Below, piece by piece: positions 17,434 to 25,752 of a stretch of DNA of 46,015 nt. A program made the translations under genes and the position numbers. This DNA is from Gammaproteobacteria bacterium (GTDB taxonomy: Bacteria > Pseudomonadota > Gammaproteobacteria > Pseudomonadales > JAUIET01): positions 1 through 46,015 of the forward strand of contig JAUIHW010000031.1 of the NCBI GenBank assembly GCA_030431775.1. The letters are read 5' to 3'. Within the stretch, counting starts at the first letter, position 1, and each line of letters opens with the position of its first letter. The notes beneath the pieces were generated by a model, which saw nothing but the letters and a program-made list of their open reading frames with translations, was not told the origin of the DNA and ran no database searches.

Positions 17434-17622
17434 TCAGTTATAGCCGCGCAGAATCTTCAGCTCATCATTGCTGGGGCGGTAACGAAGTGCCGCATCGGGC
17501 AAGTCACGAAGTCGACGGACTTCGGAATGCAGATTGGTCGAAGCAATGGGTCTGAGAGGATGCGAGTCGTCTTGCGAGGTATACTGCGCTCGCGGAGTGG
17601 ACTGGGGAGTCGAGTTTTTCAT
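17434..17622 (-). CDS. Possible 62-aa protein upstream of dapA
   Basis: The frame is open further upstream to 17829, but that part overlaps the oppositely oriented DUF3806 gene. I therefore take the ATG at 17622 (MKNSTPQSTP). The protein is polar and probably disordered for the first 35 residues, with a basic C-terminal segment HSEVRRLRDLPDAALRYRPS. There is no signal peptide or membrane segment and no clear ribosome binding site. The function is unknown; it may be spurious. Confidence 0.4.
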   Translation of the reverse strand: MKNSTPQSTPRAQYTSQDDSHPLRPIASTNLHSEVRRLRDLPDAALRYRPSNDELKILRGYN

Positions 17623-17690
17623 GATGAATTTAGCCAGTCTGGCTTGAATTTGCCCTGAAAAGGTAATGTTAGTTGTTACAAATATACCAT

Positions 17691-18245
17691 ATGTACATGA
17701 TTCTACAGAATAATACAGCCCGAACAAAGTTGAAAATACCCCTTTTCTGGCTAATTGCCACCATTCTTCTGAACCTGTCAGCAGGCGGCCACGCCCAGGG
17801 ACTGGACGCCGACTACCAGATCTCAGCACTGGGGCCCGGTGATCAGAACTTTCTGCGCCAGCAACAGGAACTGGCGGAAAGTCTCGTATACGAGCATCTC
17901 CTCAGCCGCCTCAACGGCGACCAAGCACACGACATTGCCTTACTGCAGCGCTTACTGGATAAAGATGTACTTAGAGCCGAGCAACGCCGGGAACTGCAGG
18001 CCTTGGGAGTCGTATTGGGACGTTTGCTGGAAAAAGAGTTTCGTCTTAGATGGGTAGTGTACATTGATGAACTTGGCCGCAGCCGCGGCCTGCAGGTGGA
18101 CAATACCACCCAGGTCATATTCCCACTAACAATGGTATCACGGCGCGTTGAAGCCGACGCCGCTGTGGATGTAAACGAGATTTATACCAAGGCCAGCGAT
18201 ATAGTGCGTTATACCCGAGCGAATCTTCCGCTGTTCACACAATAA
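17691..18245 (+). CDS. Exported DUF3806 domain protein
   Basis: A protein of about 184 aa with an N-terminal hydrophobic export signal (IPLFWLIATILLNLSAGGHAQG). The start could be 17691 or 17697; I take the first ATG. The mature part carries a DUF3806-like pattern (QISALGPGDQNFLRQQQEL, then LGVVLGRLLEKEFRLRWVVY and a C-terminal VNEIYTKASDIVRYTR). The family has no known function. It is divergent from the 62-aa ORF and convergent with the DUF1631 gene, 7 nt apart. Confidence 0.75.
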   Translation: MYMILQNNTARTKLKIPLFWLIATILLNLSAGGHAQGLDADYQISALGPGDQNFLRQQQELAESLVYEHLLSRLNGDQAHDIALLQRLLDKDVLRAEQRRELQALGVVLGRLLEKEFRLRWVVYIDELGRSRGLQVDNTTQVIFPLTMVSRRVEADAAVDVNEIYTKASDIVRYTRANLPLFTQ

Positions 18246-18252
18246 TTCAACG

Positions 18253-20661
18253 TCAGGCCGAGGTTTGCATATTGTTCACCATGCGCTTGAATAAACGCTC
18301 CATGAACGATTCGTTATTTATATTGATCACCCGAACCTTGCCGCGATGGACCATGCGAGTCAGGTTGTTCAAGCTCTCCACCATCTCTTTGACGCCGGCC
18401 TGATTGACAAACATGTAGTTGTCACTCATTGAGCTGTACCAAGCCAACTTGAGCTTGCGCTCAACCGCACCTTCGGCACTCAGCCATTCAAACCAGGTAC
18501 CATAGGCGACATTTCGTAATTTCTCCCGAAGCTGCTGTTCCTGGTCATCCAGGTCATCCTCCAGCTTGCTGACCTCAAAATCGAGTTTGATATCAGATTC
18601 CAGGCTTTCATCAACCTCTTCGGCACCAATATCAAGACCGTGCACAATGTTTTTGGGCTTTTCGATTTCCTGGTTAACGTACTTCGCTCGCCACTCGTCC
18701 TCCGGCCTGACCGAGCTGGCTTTTTCGATCAACTCAAACATATTGCTGACATCTTGCTCGGCATAGCCAAGATCCAGAATATCGGTCCGTAATTGGGCAT
18801 CAATCTGTTGAATGGCCTGTTGGGCGGAATCGGTATGACGCTCTTCGGTTAACTCGGCTTCCACGTCGGCAGAGGTCAGCTCATCGTCGCCGGTCAGTAG
18901 TGCCGCATGAACCCGCACAAACGCCTGGTTGAGCATCAACACGGCTTTTTTCCAGGTCTCGGAATCTGAGCCGAATCGCAGGTATACAAAAACCAGGAAA
19001 TCCACCCAGGTTTGTTCGAGGATATCCTGTGCAGCCAGTGGTATATTCTTGGCTTCGGCTCGACGGTGGAACAGCTCCAGGGATTTTTTCTTGGCAACAT
19101 CCAGCTTGTCAAGGCCTTCTTCAGCTTGTGAGCTGCGCTTTTCTGCAAGCTCTACCCGCTTCTGGACGCGTTCAATGAAGTTATCGAAGTCCTCGCGCAA
19201 CTGATCGATGAAATCCATATCCTGGTCGAAATCATCGACAATACGCTGCACGACCTGATAGATTTTGTCATAAACCTTGAATTTGTCTTCGTCTTCGGTA
19301 ATCCAGTAGGCACCCGATTCCGCCAGCTCATTGAGCAGCATTCTGGCTGGATGATCGGCTTCCTGCAGAAAACTGCGGTCAATTAAGGCAATTTTCAGAT
19401 AGGGCGTGTGGAGATGACTGAGCAAGGTTTTAACCTTGTCGCACAGGCTGTCATCTTCCAAAAGTTGATTGAAAATTGTCCCGACCAGATCAATTGTGCT
19501 GGCATCAGCAGCCGGCACCTTCTTGTCATCGTTGTTGGTTTCTGCCGCGTATTCATTGAGGCCACCAACAAATTCCTTCTGGAACTCCATTACAGATGGA
19601 ACGGCCACCACTCCTCCTTCTTTTAATTCTACTTTGTGTGCTTCCTGCAAATTGTTCAGAACAGTGACATAGTCAGTGTGGTTGAAATTGTTTGAGTGTC
19701 GTGAATCGCTGGCAAACAGCCCGCCCAAAGGAACGCCGGCCCGCGTAATACCGGTGCTGGAGATCGCGAGGTTCTGCAGTTGCAAGCCCAACAAGGCATC
19801 CAAAAGGCGTTGCTCTGAGCGCAACGACTCGTTCCACTGCTCCGGGGAAGACACCAGCTTGTCCTCGGCACGGCGCCGCATGGGTGCAGCTTCCTGTTCA
19901 CCTTCGGTATTTGCAGCGGATTCTGAGCCTCCCTGATCGGAGACGTTTGCGGTCTTCGCCAGACTGTACTTCAGGTCCGGTAGTATCCCCTTACTGGCGA
20001 GCAGCTCGTTGGCTTCGCGTAGAAATTCGCCGACCTTTGCCAGCACGCTGTTGTTGAACTGTTCGTAAACCGAGGTTTTGGCTTTTTCGGTAATATCCTG
20101 AGGCGCGATTGCTATTTGCAACGCTCGCGCGATCGTTGCCGGACCCAAGGGGTTTTCCGAACTGTCCTTACAACCACTTCCAGTTAGCACTGCAAGGCGC
20201 TGATTCAGCGCCCACAAAGCCTGTGCATTAGCGGATTCAGCACGCGAGGCCAGAATCGATATTGCCAGGTCTTCTTCCCACTCAGCCTGATCCACCAGCT
20301 CCAGGTCGTCCACACTGAGCGACTGATTACGTGCCGACGCAGGCGACTCACCAGCGAAGAAGCGGTCATAGCAACAGCTGAATTCGGCCCAGACAGCTTT
20401 CAGGATTGCCGAGCGGCGGTAACGCAGGGTTGTCATGGCCTCCAGAAACTGTGCTTGGTCCGCGTTGGAGGCCGAGTTTTCGGCTTGGTGGAACAAGGTG
20501 GAGTCAAGTTCTTCAAGCAGCGTGTCAAAATGACCATGTACGAACTTCAGGCAATGGTCTTTCAGCGACCGTTTGACCTGATTACGCGATACCTTCCGGC
20601 CCGCCAGATGCGCCGGTTTTCCCGATTCAGATGCTTGGTTTTCCGCAGCTTTGGGCGACAT
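18253..20661 (-). CDS. Large DUF1631 family protein
   Basis: An 802-aa soluble, acidic protein with no signal or membrane segments. The family is recognised from the N-terminal helix bundle (LDSTLFHQAENSASNADQ, FLEAMTTLRYRR) and the C-terminal conserved block GTWFEWLSAEGAVERKLKLA, then SMSDNYMFVNQAG. The C-terminal block ends with VINI, in a region reminiscent of regulatory domains that bind small ligands or partner proteins. Middle parts are predicted helical and coiled-coil-like (around residues 485-530). Family function is not established to my knowledge. It is transcribed alone; 178 nt separate it from the SDR gene upstream, and I see nothing notable in that gap. Confidence 0.85.
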   Translation of the reverse strand: MSPKAAENQASESGKPAHLAGRKVSRNQVKRSLKDHCLKFVHGHFDTLLEELDSTLFHQAENSASNADQAQFLEAMTTLRYRRSAILKAVWAEFSCCYDRFFAGESPASARNQSLSVDDLELVDQAEWEEDLAISILASRAESANAQALWALNQRLAVLTGSGCKDSSENPLGPATIARALQIAIAPQDITEKAKTSVYEQFNNSVLAKVGEFLREANELLASKGILPDLKYSLAKTANVSDQGGSESAANTEGEQEAAPMRRRAEDKLVSSPEQWNESLRSEQRLLDALLGLQLQNLAISSTGITRAGVPLGGLFASDSRHSNNFNHTDYVTVLNNLQEAHKVELKEGGVVAVPSVMEFQKEFVGGLNEYAAETNNDDKKVPAADASTIDLVGTIFNQLLEDDSLCDKVKTLLSHLHTPYLKIALIDRSFLQEADHPARMLLNELAESGAYWITEDEDKFKVYDKIYQVVQRIVDDFDQDMDFIDQLREDFDNFIERVQKRVELAEKRSSQAEEGLDKLDVAKKKSLELFHRRAEAKNIPLAAQDILEQTWVDFLVFVYLRFGSDSETWKKAVLMLNQAFVRVHAALLTGDDELTSADVEAELTEERHTDSAQQAIQQIDAQLRTDILDLGYAEQDVSNMFELIEKASSVRPEDEWRAKYVNQEIEKPKNIVHGLDIGAEEVDESLESDIKLDFEVSKLEDDLDDQEQQLREKLRNVAYGTWFEWLSAEGAVERKLKLAWYSSMSDNYMFVNQAGVKEMVESLNNLTRMVHRGKVRVININNESFMERLFKRMVNNMQTSA

Positions 20662-20839
20662 TCGTTCGGCTCAGCCTTGTTATTTGCACAGCTCATGAAA
20701 CACAGCAACGCGGCGAGCGTTACCCGGTCCTTTCATTAAGACTAGATCAAATCAACGGAATTGCCTGCCTTTCCAACACAGAATTTGCTGAATTCGGAGG
20801 CCGGCTGAACACGCCGATGGAAGACGATGCGACGAACGG

Positions 20840-21613
20840 TCAGAAATCTTGCGGGCGCATCATTGCATCTGAGCCGCCATCAACAAAGAACACAGCACCA
20901 TGGCAAAAACCGGCTGCGTCGCTGAGCAAAAATTGCACAACACTCGCTATCTCAGCCGGTTCGGCTTCCCGGCCAGCCGGCACAGCGGCAGCAAAATCAG
21001 CCATGGCCTGGGCGACGTTTTCATCTTGCTTGGCAGCATCCGTCAGCGGAGTAATGGTAATGCCAGGCGCCACAGCATTAATCCGTATACCTTGAGCCGC
21101 AAAAGACGGTGTCTCAGTTCGCATCCAGCGGGTCAACGCCAACTTTGAGCCGGCGTAGGCATCCTGAGCCCCATTAACCCGCGAATTGACCAAGTCGGCC
21201 GCAGTATTTCGGTCGTCGTGTTCAAGGGCTGCCAGCAGTTCCTTATCGTGAGCAGCCATGGGCGCCGAGTTGGAAGAGATCATGACCACCGCGCCGCTTT
21301 TTTTGGCGACCAGCTCACGCAGGCCCTCAGTCATCAACTTGGCGCCAAAGTAATTCACGTCGGTTATCAGGGAGTTGGGACGAGCTGCTGGGCCCAGGCC
21401 CGCGCACGGAATAAAGCCATCCAGACCTTCCGGCGCCAACCGGGCTAATTCATTGACGGCCTGCTGACAGCCGGCTGCGGTGGACAGGTCGACCTGCACA
21501 TCAGCCTCCTTTATATCCACAACCCAGACAGTGTGCCCCTGGTCTTTAAGCTGCTGCTTAATGGCAGCGCCTATTCCGGTCGCTCCGCCGGTCATTGCAT
21601 AAGTCTTGTTCAT
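20840..21613 (-). CDS. SDR oxidoreductase resembling 3-alpha-hydroxysteroid dehydrogenase/carbonyl reductase
   Basis: A 257-aa short-chain dehydrogenase. The NAD(P)-binding TGGATGIGAA is at 8-17, the catalytic Ser is at 113-114 and the Tyr153/Lys157 pair is in YAGSK. Specific resemblance to Comamonas HsdA (also 257 aa) is seen in VDLSTAAG, IPCAGLGP, VNYFGA and the C-terminal VDGGSDAMMRPQDF. HsdA interconverts 3-alpha-hydroxy- and 3-ketosteroids; that this enzyme uses steroids is inference. AGGGG lies about 6 nt before the ATG. It lies 77 nt downstream of the hydratase gene and reads the same way. Confidence 0.88.
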   Translation of the reverse strand: MNKTYAMTGGATGIGAAIKQQLKDQGHTVWVVDIKEADVQVDLSTAAGCQQAVNELARLAPEGLDGFIPCAGLGPAARPNSLITDVNYFGAKLMTEGLRELVAKKSGAVVMISSNSAPMAAHDKELLAALEHDDRNTAADLVNSRVNGAQDAYAGSKLALTRWMRTETPSFAAQGIRINAVAPGITITPLTDAAKQDENVAQAMADFAAAVPAGREAEPAEIASVVQFLLSDAAGFCHGAVFFVDGGSDAMMRPQDF

Positions 21614-21690
21614 CCAAGCCCCTTTTTATCAGTATGTTGCGGCAAGCGCCCAGTTTGTCCGCTGGGTCGCGACAGCTCGGCGCATTCGAT

Positions 21691-22479
21691 TCAGGCGAAG
21701 CTGATACTCGCCGAACCGACACCATGCAGCTCAAGACTGAAGCGATCACCGGCAACCACCGGCTCGAGAGGAACCAGCGAGCCGGACAGAATGACGTCTC
21801 CCGCGGTAAACGGAATGTCAAACTGACCAAGCGTATTAGCCAGCCACGCAACCGCTGTCAGAGGGTTACCCTGCACCGCCGCCCCCAAGCCTTCGCTGAG
21901 GAATTCACCATTTTTCTGCACTGTGATCCTGAGCCCGGCCAGATCCATACCCCTGGGATCAATACGCTCATCACCCAACACATACACACCGCAAGACGCA
22001 TTATCAGCGATCGTATCCTGAATTTTGATATCCCAATTCCGAATCCTGGAATCGACAATCTCAAAACAGGGAATGATGCATTCGGTTGCTGCAAGCACGG
22101 CCTGCTCATCAACGTCGGGCCCGACCAGGTCATCTTTCAGTACAAAGGCAATTTCTGCTTCAGCACGAGGCTGAATCAACTGCTCGGCAATGCTCACCTC
22201 AGAGCCATTTACACACTCCATGGCCGAGGTCAAAAAACCAAAATCCGGCTGAAAAACGCCGAGCATGTCCTGGACGGCCTTACTGGTCACGCCGATTTTC
22301 TTGCCAACCACCCGTTCATTATCGCTTTCAACCCTGCGTTTCAACATCCGCAGCGATATGCGGTACGCGTCGTCGATCGTCATTTCCGGGAAGCGCTCAG
22401 TAAAAGGCACCAGCGTATGCTGCTGTCTGAGCGCGGTATACAGTTCATCGCCGAGATGATCTATTTGATCTTTTTCCAT
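21691..22479 (-). CDS. 2-keto-4-pentenoate hydratase family protein (MhpD/TesE-like)
   Basis: A 262-aa cytoplasmic enzyme of the fumarylacetoacetate-hydrolase-like hydratase/decarboxylase family. These enzymes add water to 2-hydroxydienoates formed after meta-cleavage of aromatic rings, including those from steroid A-ring degradation (TesE/HsaE). Metal-ligand motifs are PRAEAEIAFVL near residue 104 and FEIVDSRIRNWDIKIQDTIAD near 140-160. Neighbouring meta-cleavage enzymes (dioxygenase, hydrolase, aldolase) are absent from the window, so the pathway is not fixed by context. Its neighbour is the HsdA-like SDR. Confidence 0.88.
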   Translation of the reverse strand: MEKDQIDHLGDELYTALRQQHTLVPFTERFPEMTIDDAYRISLRMLKRRVESDNERVVGKKIGVTSKAVQDMLGVFQPDFGFLTSAMECVNGSEVSIAEQLIQPRAEAEIAFVLKDDLVGPDVDEQAVLAATECIIPCFEIVDSRIRNWDIKIQDTIADNASCGVYVLGDERIDPRGMDLAGLRITVQKNGEFLSEGLGAAVQGNPLTAVAWLANTLGQFDIPFTAGDVILSGSLVPLEPVVAGDRFSLELHGVGSASISFA

Positions 22480-22530
22480 GCTTGCAGAGGCTTAATACTG
22501 AATAAAGTGTGTGAGGAAAGAACCAAGCGA

Positions 22531-23553
22531 CTACCGACGCCCGACGATCAGCTCGGTGGAATCGATAGTTGGGTGTTGTTCGATATGCACGGGCTCCCCG
22601 TTCAGGGTCAAACGGACTGCTCGCGAATTGCCCACACGCACCTCAAAAGGAGCTTTACCAACAATCCGCAAGGATTCACCCTGTAGTTTGGTGTCCATAA
22701 CAATCGGGTTCTGTTCACTGTCATAGACTTCCACCCAACAACTGTCCTCAAACTCAAACAACAGCGTATCGTCACGAAATGCCGCCCCGGCCTCACTGGC
22801 ACCATCAAGCTCCAGACGGAAGCCTTGAAAATGGCTGGCCGACGGCAATACCCGTACCTGCCCGGCGCTTGCCAAGTATTCTTCCAGCGAGCTTTGCTGC
22901 TCAGTTACTGCTGCAGCCTGGCTTACCGCATCAAGCTCCACCTCGGATAAAGAACCTACTGCCTGTGTTTCCGTGTTCATATCGCCAGTCACCGACGGCA
23001 GACTGGAGGTAGAGAGGCCAACTTGCTGCTGCACTCCTGTCGATACGCGCTTATATTCAGGTTCACGTGTTGTTGAAGCCGCAGGCAGCGATAAATAGTC
23101 CTTTTCAGACAGCACGCTTGGCAGGCTTCTTACCAACTGGGTCAAACTGGCCGAAGTGTGGCCCTGTTGAGTAAACCACCAGGCCACCGCCAGCATGGCC
23201 ACTACGACAGTGAGCCTCAGACTCGTTCCGGACCTTTTTGTGGACTGAAATGGGTGAACCCGGGCACCCGGTTGTTCAACTGAGCCCTGATACAAACCAA
23301 GAAGAATCTGCGGGTTCAAGTCAACCAGGCGAGCGTATTCTTTCAGGTAAGTAGAGAAGTATTTGCCTTCCAGGTGCGGGTTGTAGGCGTCGCACTCCAT
23401 GGCAACGATGTGGCTTGTCATTAAGTTTAAACGACTTGCGACATCTTCTTGAGAAAGTTCTTTAAGTTCCCGGGCTTCGCGCAAGAGTGCGCCGGCTGTT
23501 TTCTGATACGGGATAGAGTGGTCATGTAAAGGCAAAACTACACTGCCGTTCAT
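22531..23553 (-). CDS. RodZ-like helix-turn-helix membrane protein
   Basis: A 340-aa protein with RodZ architecture: a cytoplasmic Xre-type helix-turn-helix region at about 18-90 (GALLREARELKELSQEDVAS), one membrane segment at about 112-127 (LRLTVVVAMLAVAWWF), a long Ser/Thr-rich linker and a C-terminal DUF4115-like beta domain (DSCWVEVYDSEQNPIVMDTK, about 250-330). RodZ links MreB to the wall-elongation machinery. In pseudomonads the standard rodZ lies next to ispG; here it lies beside trhO and the hydratase, so it may be a second, divergent RodZ-like protein. It is probably a separate transcription unit. Confidence 0.85.
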   Translation of the reverse strand: MNGSVVLPLHDHSIPYQKTAGALLREARELKELSQEDVASRLNLMTSHIVAMECDAYNPHLEGKYFSTYLKEYARLVDLNPQILLGLYQGSVEQPGARVHPFQSTKRSGTSLRLTVVVAMLAVAWWFTQQGHTSASLTQLVRSLPSVLSEKDYLSLPAASTTREPEYKRVSTGVQQQVGLSTSSLPSVTGDMNTETQAVGSLSEVELDAVSQAAAVTEQQSSLEEYLASAGQVRVLPSASHFQGFRLELDGASEAGAAFRDDTLLFEFEDSCWVEVYDSEQNPIVMDTKLQGESLRIVGKAPFEVRVGNSRAVRLTLNGEPVHIEQHPTIDSTELIVGRR

Positions 23554-23596
23554 GCTAGCGGTCGCTTGCTTCCCTTCGATTCGCTAAAAAGTGCGG

Positions 23597-24562
23597 CTAT
23601 TCTAGCGTGTTTTTCAGTTGTCGGGAAGGTGGTGGCGCGCCAATATGTTGCTCGTCACGGCGCTTTGCCAGCTCTATCTGCTTTTGGCGCTCGGCAAAGC
23701 GCTGTTTTTGGTCTGCACTTGTTTCGTTAATGCAGCGATGACAACTAACACCCCGACTATAATGCTCGGACAGCTTATCCTGCTCACTCAGAGGACGACG
23801 ACAAGCATGACACTGATCGTAAACACCTTCCTTAAGATCATGATCCACGGCCACGCGGTTATCAAACACAAAGCACTCGCCTTGCCAACGCGTAGCGGAT
23901 GAGGGCACTTGCTCAAGGTAGTTCAGAATTCCTCCCTGCAAGTGGTACACCTCCTCAAAACCCTGCTCTAACATATATGCCGAGGCCTTTTCGCAACGAA
24001 TGCCTCCAGTACAGAACATGGCGACTTTCTTATGCTTGGAGGGGTCACAGTTCTGCTGTACAAACTCCGGAAACTCCCGAAAACTGTCTGTCCGCGGATC
24101 AACCGCCCCCTTAAAGGTACCGATTTCCACCTCGTAGCGATTGCGCGTATCAATTAATAAGACGTCCGGGTCATCAATCAAAGCGTTCCATTGTTCCGGT
24201 GGAACGTAGCTCCCCACTTTTTTGTTCGGGTCGATCCCGGCCACACCCAATGTGACAATCTCTTTCTTCAGCTTGACCTTCATACGATAGAACGGATGCT
24301 CGCTGCAGCTTGAGTACTTGTAGTCAATATCAGTCAAGCGGTGGTCTTTCTCCAAAAAAAGGATCAACTCACGAATGGCTGCATGACTACCGGAAATCGT
24401 GCCATTAATGCCTTCCGCTGCCAGCAGCAGCGTGCCTTTTACATCCAGCCGTTCACACTCGGCCAGCAAGGCGGGGCGCAGCTGCTCATAATCCGCTAGA
24501 GAAACAAACTTATAAAGCGCACAAACACAGATCGCGCCCTGAGCGGAAAGCGCATTACTCAT
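23597..24562 (-). CDS. trhO: tRNA uridine(34) hydroxylase TrhO (rhodanese family, YceA)
   Basis: Oxygen-dependent hydroxylation of U34 to ho5U in tRNAs, one route towards cmo5U wobble bases. It is recognised by an N-terminal YceA domain, a rhodanese domain with catalytic Cys in [19 protein letters not shown], and a C-terminal Cys-rich tail ([14 protein letters not shown]). I chose the ATG at 24562 (MSNALSAQG), which shares one base with the bolA stop (TGATG), instead of 24595, which would overlap bolA by 34 nt. Length is then 321 aa. Confidence 0.95.
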   Translation of the reverse strand: MSNALSAQGAICVCALYKFVSLADYEQLRPALLAECERLDVKGTLLLAAEGINGTISGSHAAIRELILFLEKDHRLTDIDYKYSSCSEHPFYRMKVKLKKEIVTLGVAGIDPNKKVGSYVPPEQWNALIDDPDVLLIDTRNRYEVEIGTFKGAVDPRTDSFREFPEFVQQNCDPSKHKKVAMFCTGGIRCEKASAYMLEQGFEEVYHLQGGILNYLEQVPSSATRWQGECFVFDNRVAVDHDLKEGVYDQCHACRRPLSEQDKLSEHYSRGVSCHRCINETSADQKQRFAERQKQIELAKRRDEQHIGAPPPSRQLKNTLE

Positions 24563-24891
24563 CAGCCGGTTTCCCCTTTGCTGCCACCAAGGCATGCCGG
24601 ACTAACGGGTGCAGCCTGTGCCCGCTCAGACCATTCTTCGGGACTGTAGGTGTGCAGCGCCAGCGCGTGCACCCCTGCCGCCAACTCCTCCGCCAGGACT
24701 TTATAGACACTCTGATGGCGCTGGACTTGCCGCTGAGCGCCGAACTGTTTGCACACCAGCACGACCTTGAAATGCGATTCCGAACCCGCGGGCACATTGT
24801 GCTGACCACTCTCGTTGACTACTTCGAGCACCGCCGGCTGGAAAGCGGCCGCCAATTTTTGTTCAATCGTTGCCTGAACGGTCATATCCAC
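24562..24891 (-). CDS. bolA: BolA family protein
   Basis: A 109-aa BolA-fold protein. It has [20 protein letters not shown] at about 24-43, the [14 protein letters not shown] helix with conserved His, and [12 protein letters not shown] at the end of the domain. BolA proteins work with monothiol glutaredoxins in iron-sulfur cluster handling, and some affect morphology and stress responses. The gene is the first of a two-gene unit with trhO. Two close in-frame ATGs (24891, 24885) are possible starts. Confidence 0.93.
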   Translation of the reverse strand: MDMTVQATIEQKLAAAFQPAVLEVVNESGQHNVPAGSESHFKVVLVCKQFGAQRQVQRHQSVYKVLAEELAAGVHALALHTYSPEEWSERAQAAPVSPACLGGSKGETG

Positions 24892-25098
24892 CTGCTATTT
24901 ACCTGTTAATGGTCCATTTTACCAAGTGTGCACCATGCAGGTGTAGTCGCAGTCGCTGCTAGCGCCCTGGGACGGAACACTGGCAACGACTGCGCTATAC
25001 TTACATCGCGGTTGAGCGAACTGAACAGTTGCCGGACCTTAGTGGCCACTGCAGATCGGCTCTCTTATCGCGATTCAGCTTTATTCAGGTGACAACAC

Positions 25099-25752
25099 AT
25101 GTCTGACAAAGAATACCGCATCGTTTTCGATGGTCAGATTGGCGATGGTTTTACCATTGGCTCAGTTAAAAAGAACATGGCCCAACTGTTCAAGGCCGAC
25201 GACGAGCGGATAGCGGCAATTTTCAGCGGGCAGCCGGTGGTATTGAAGCGCAACCTGGATGAAGCCACTGCGCGCAAATATGTCGCTGCGTTGCGAAAGG
25301 CCGGGGCTGTGGTCACTATGCGCCAAAGCGAGGGCAAGCCACCAAGCAGTGCGGGTAACCCGGACTCCCGCCCGACTGCTGCAACACAGCGGGCAACAGA
25401 GCCGCGCACAGCAAGCCCGTGGACCCTCGCACCCACCGGCAGCGAGTTACTGCGCGCTGACGAAAGAACAAGCGTCGAGGAGCTTGAGCTGGACCTCAGC
25501 CATTTATCGCTGGCATCGATATTCGCTACCAGTGAGCAGGCCGTAGAGACCACGCAACTGACGAATGCGCCAGATACCAGTCATCTGAGCGTAGCCGAAG
25601 TTGGCAGTGATCTGGCCGAAAAGAAAGAGGAAGCGACTGTTGAAGTGGCCGATCTTGACGCGAGTCTGGCGCCGCTCGGAGCCGACCTGCAAGACCAGAT
25701 CAAGGAGCTGGTGGAACGTGAGGTTGATACCAGCCATCTAAGCTTAAGTTGA
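25099..25752 (+). CDS. Acidic protein with N-terminal globular domain and SHLS repeats
   Basis: A 217-aa protein with no signal peptide. Residues 1-78 form a compact basic/mixed domain (YRIVFDGQIGDGFTIGSVKK, GQPVVLKRNLDEATARKY, LRKAGAVVTMR) of a type seen at the N-terminus of several uncharacterised proteobacterial proteins. A Ser/Pro/Thr-rich linker follows to about 120, then an acidic tail. The tail has three copies of a short motif: LDLSHLSLAS, PDTSHLSVAE and VDTSHLSLS, the last being the C-terminus. It is divergent from bolA (207-nt gap, nothing clearly recognised) and overlaps the convergent kinase stop by 9 nt. Function unknown. Confidence 0.75.
   Translation: MSDKEYRIVFDGQIGDGFTIGSVKKNMAQLFKADDERIAAIFSGQPVVLKRNLDEATARKYVAALRKAGAVVTMRQSEGKPPSSAGNPDSRPTAATQRATEPRTASPWTLAPTGSELLRADERTSVEELELDLSHLSLASIFATSEQAVETTQLTNAPDTSHLSVAEVGSDLAEKKEEATVEVADLDASLAPLGADLQDQIKELVEREVDTSHLSLS

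Noticed and set aside
21595-22686. 363-aa reading frame opposite the hydratase and the RodZ-like gene
   Set aside because: It runs across the ends of three genes on the other strand and has no recognisable domains; the opposite frames carry clear family motifs.
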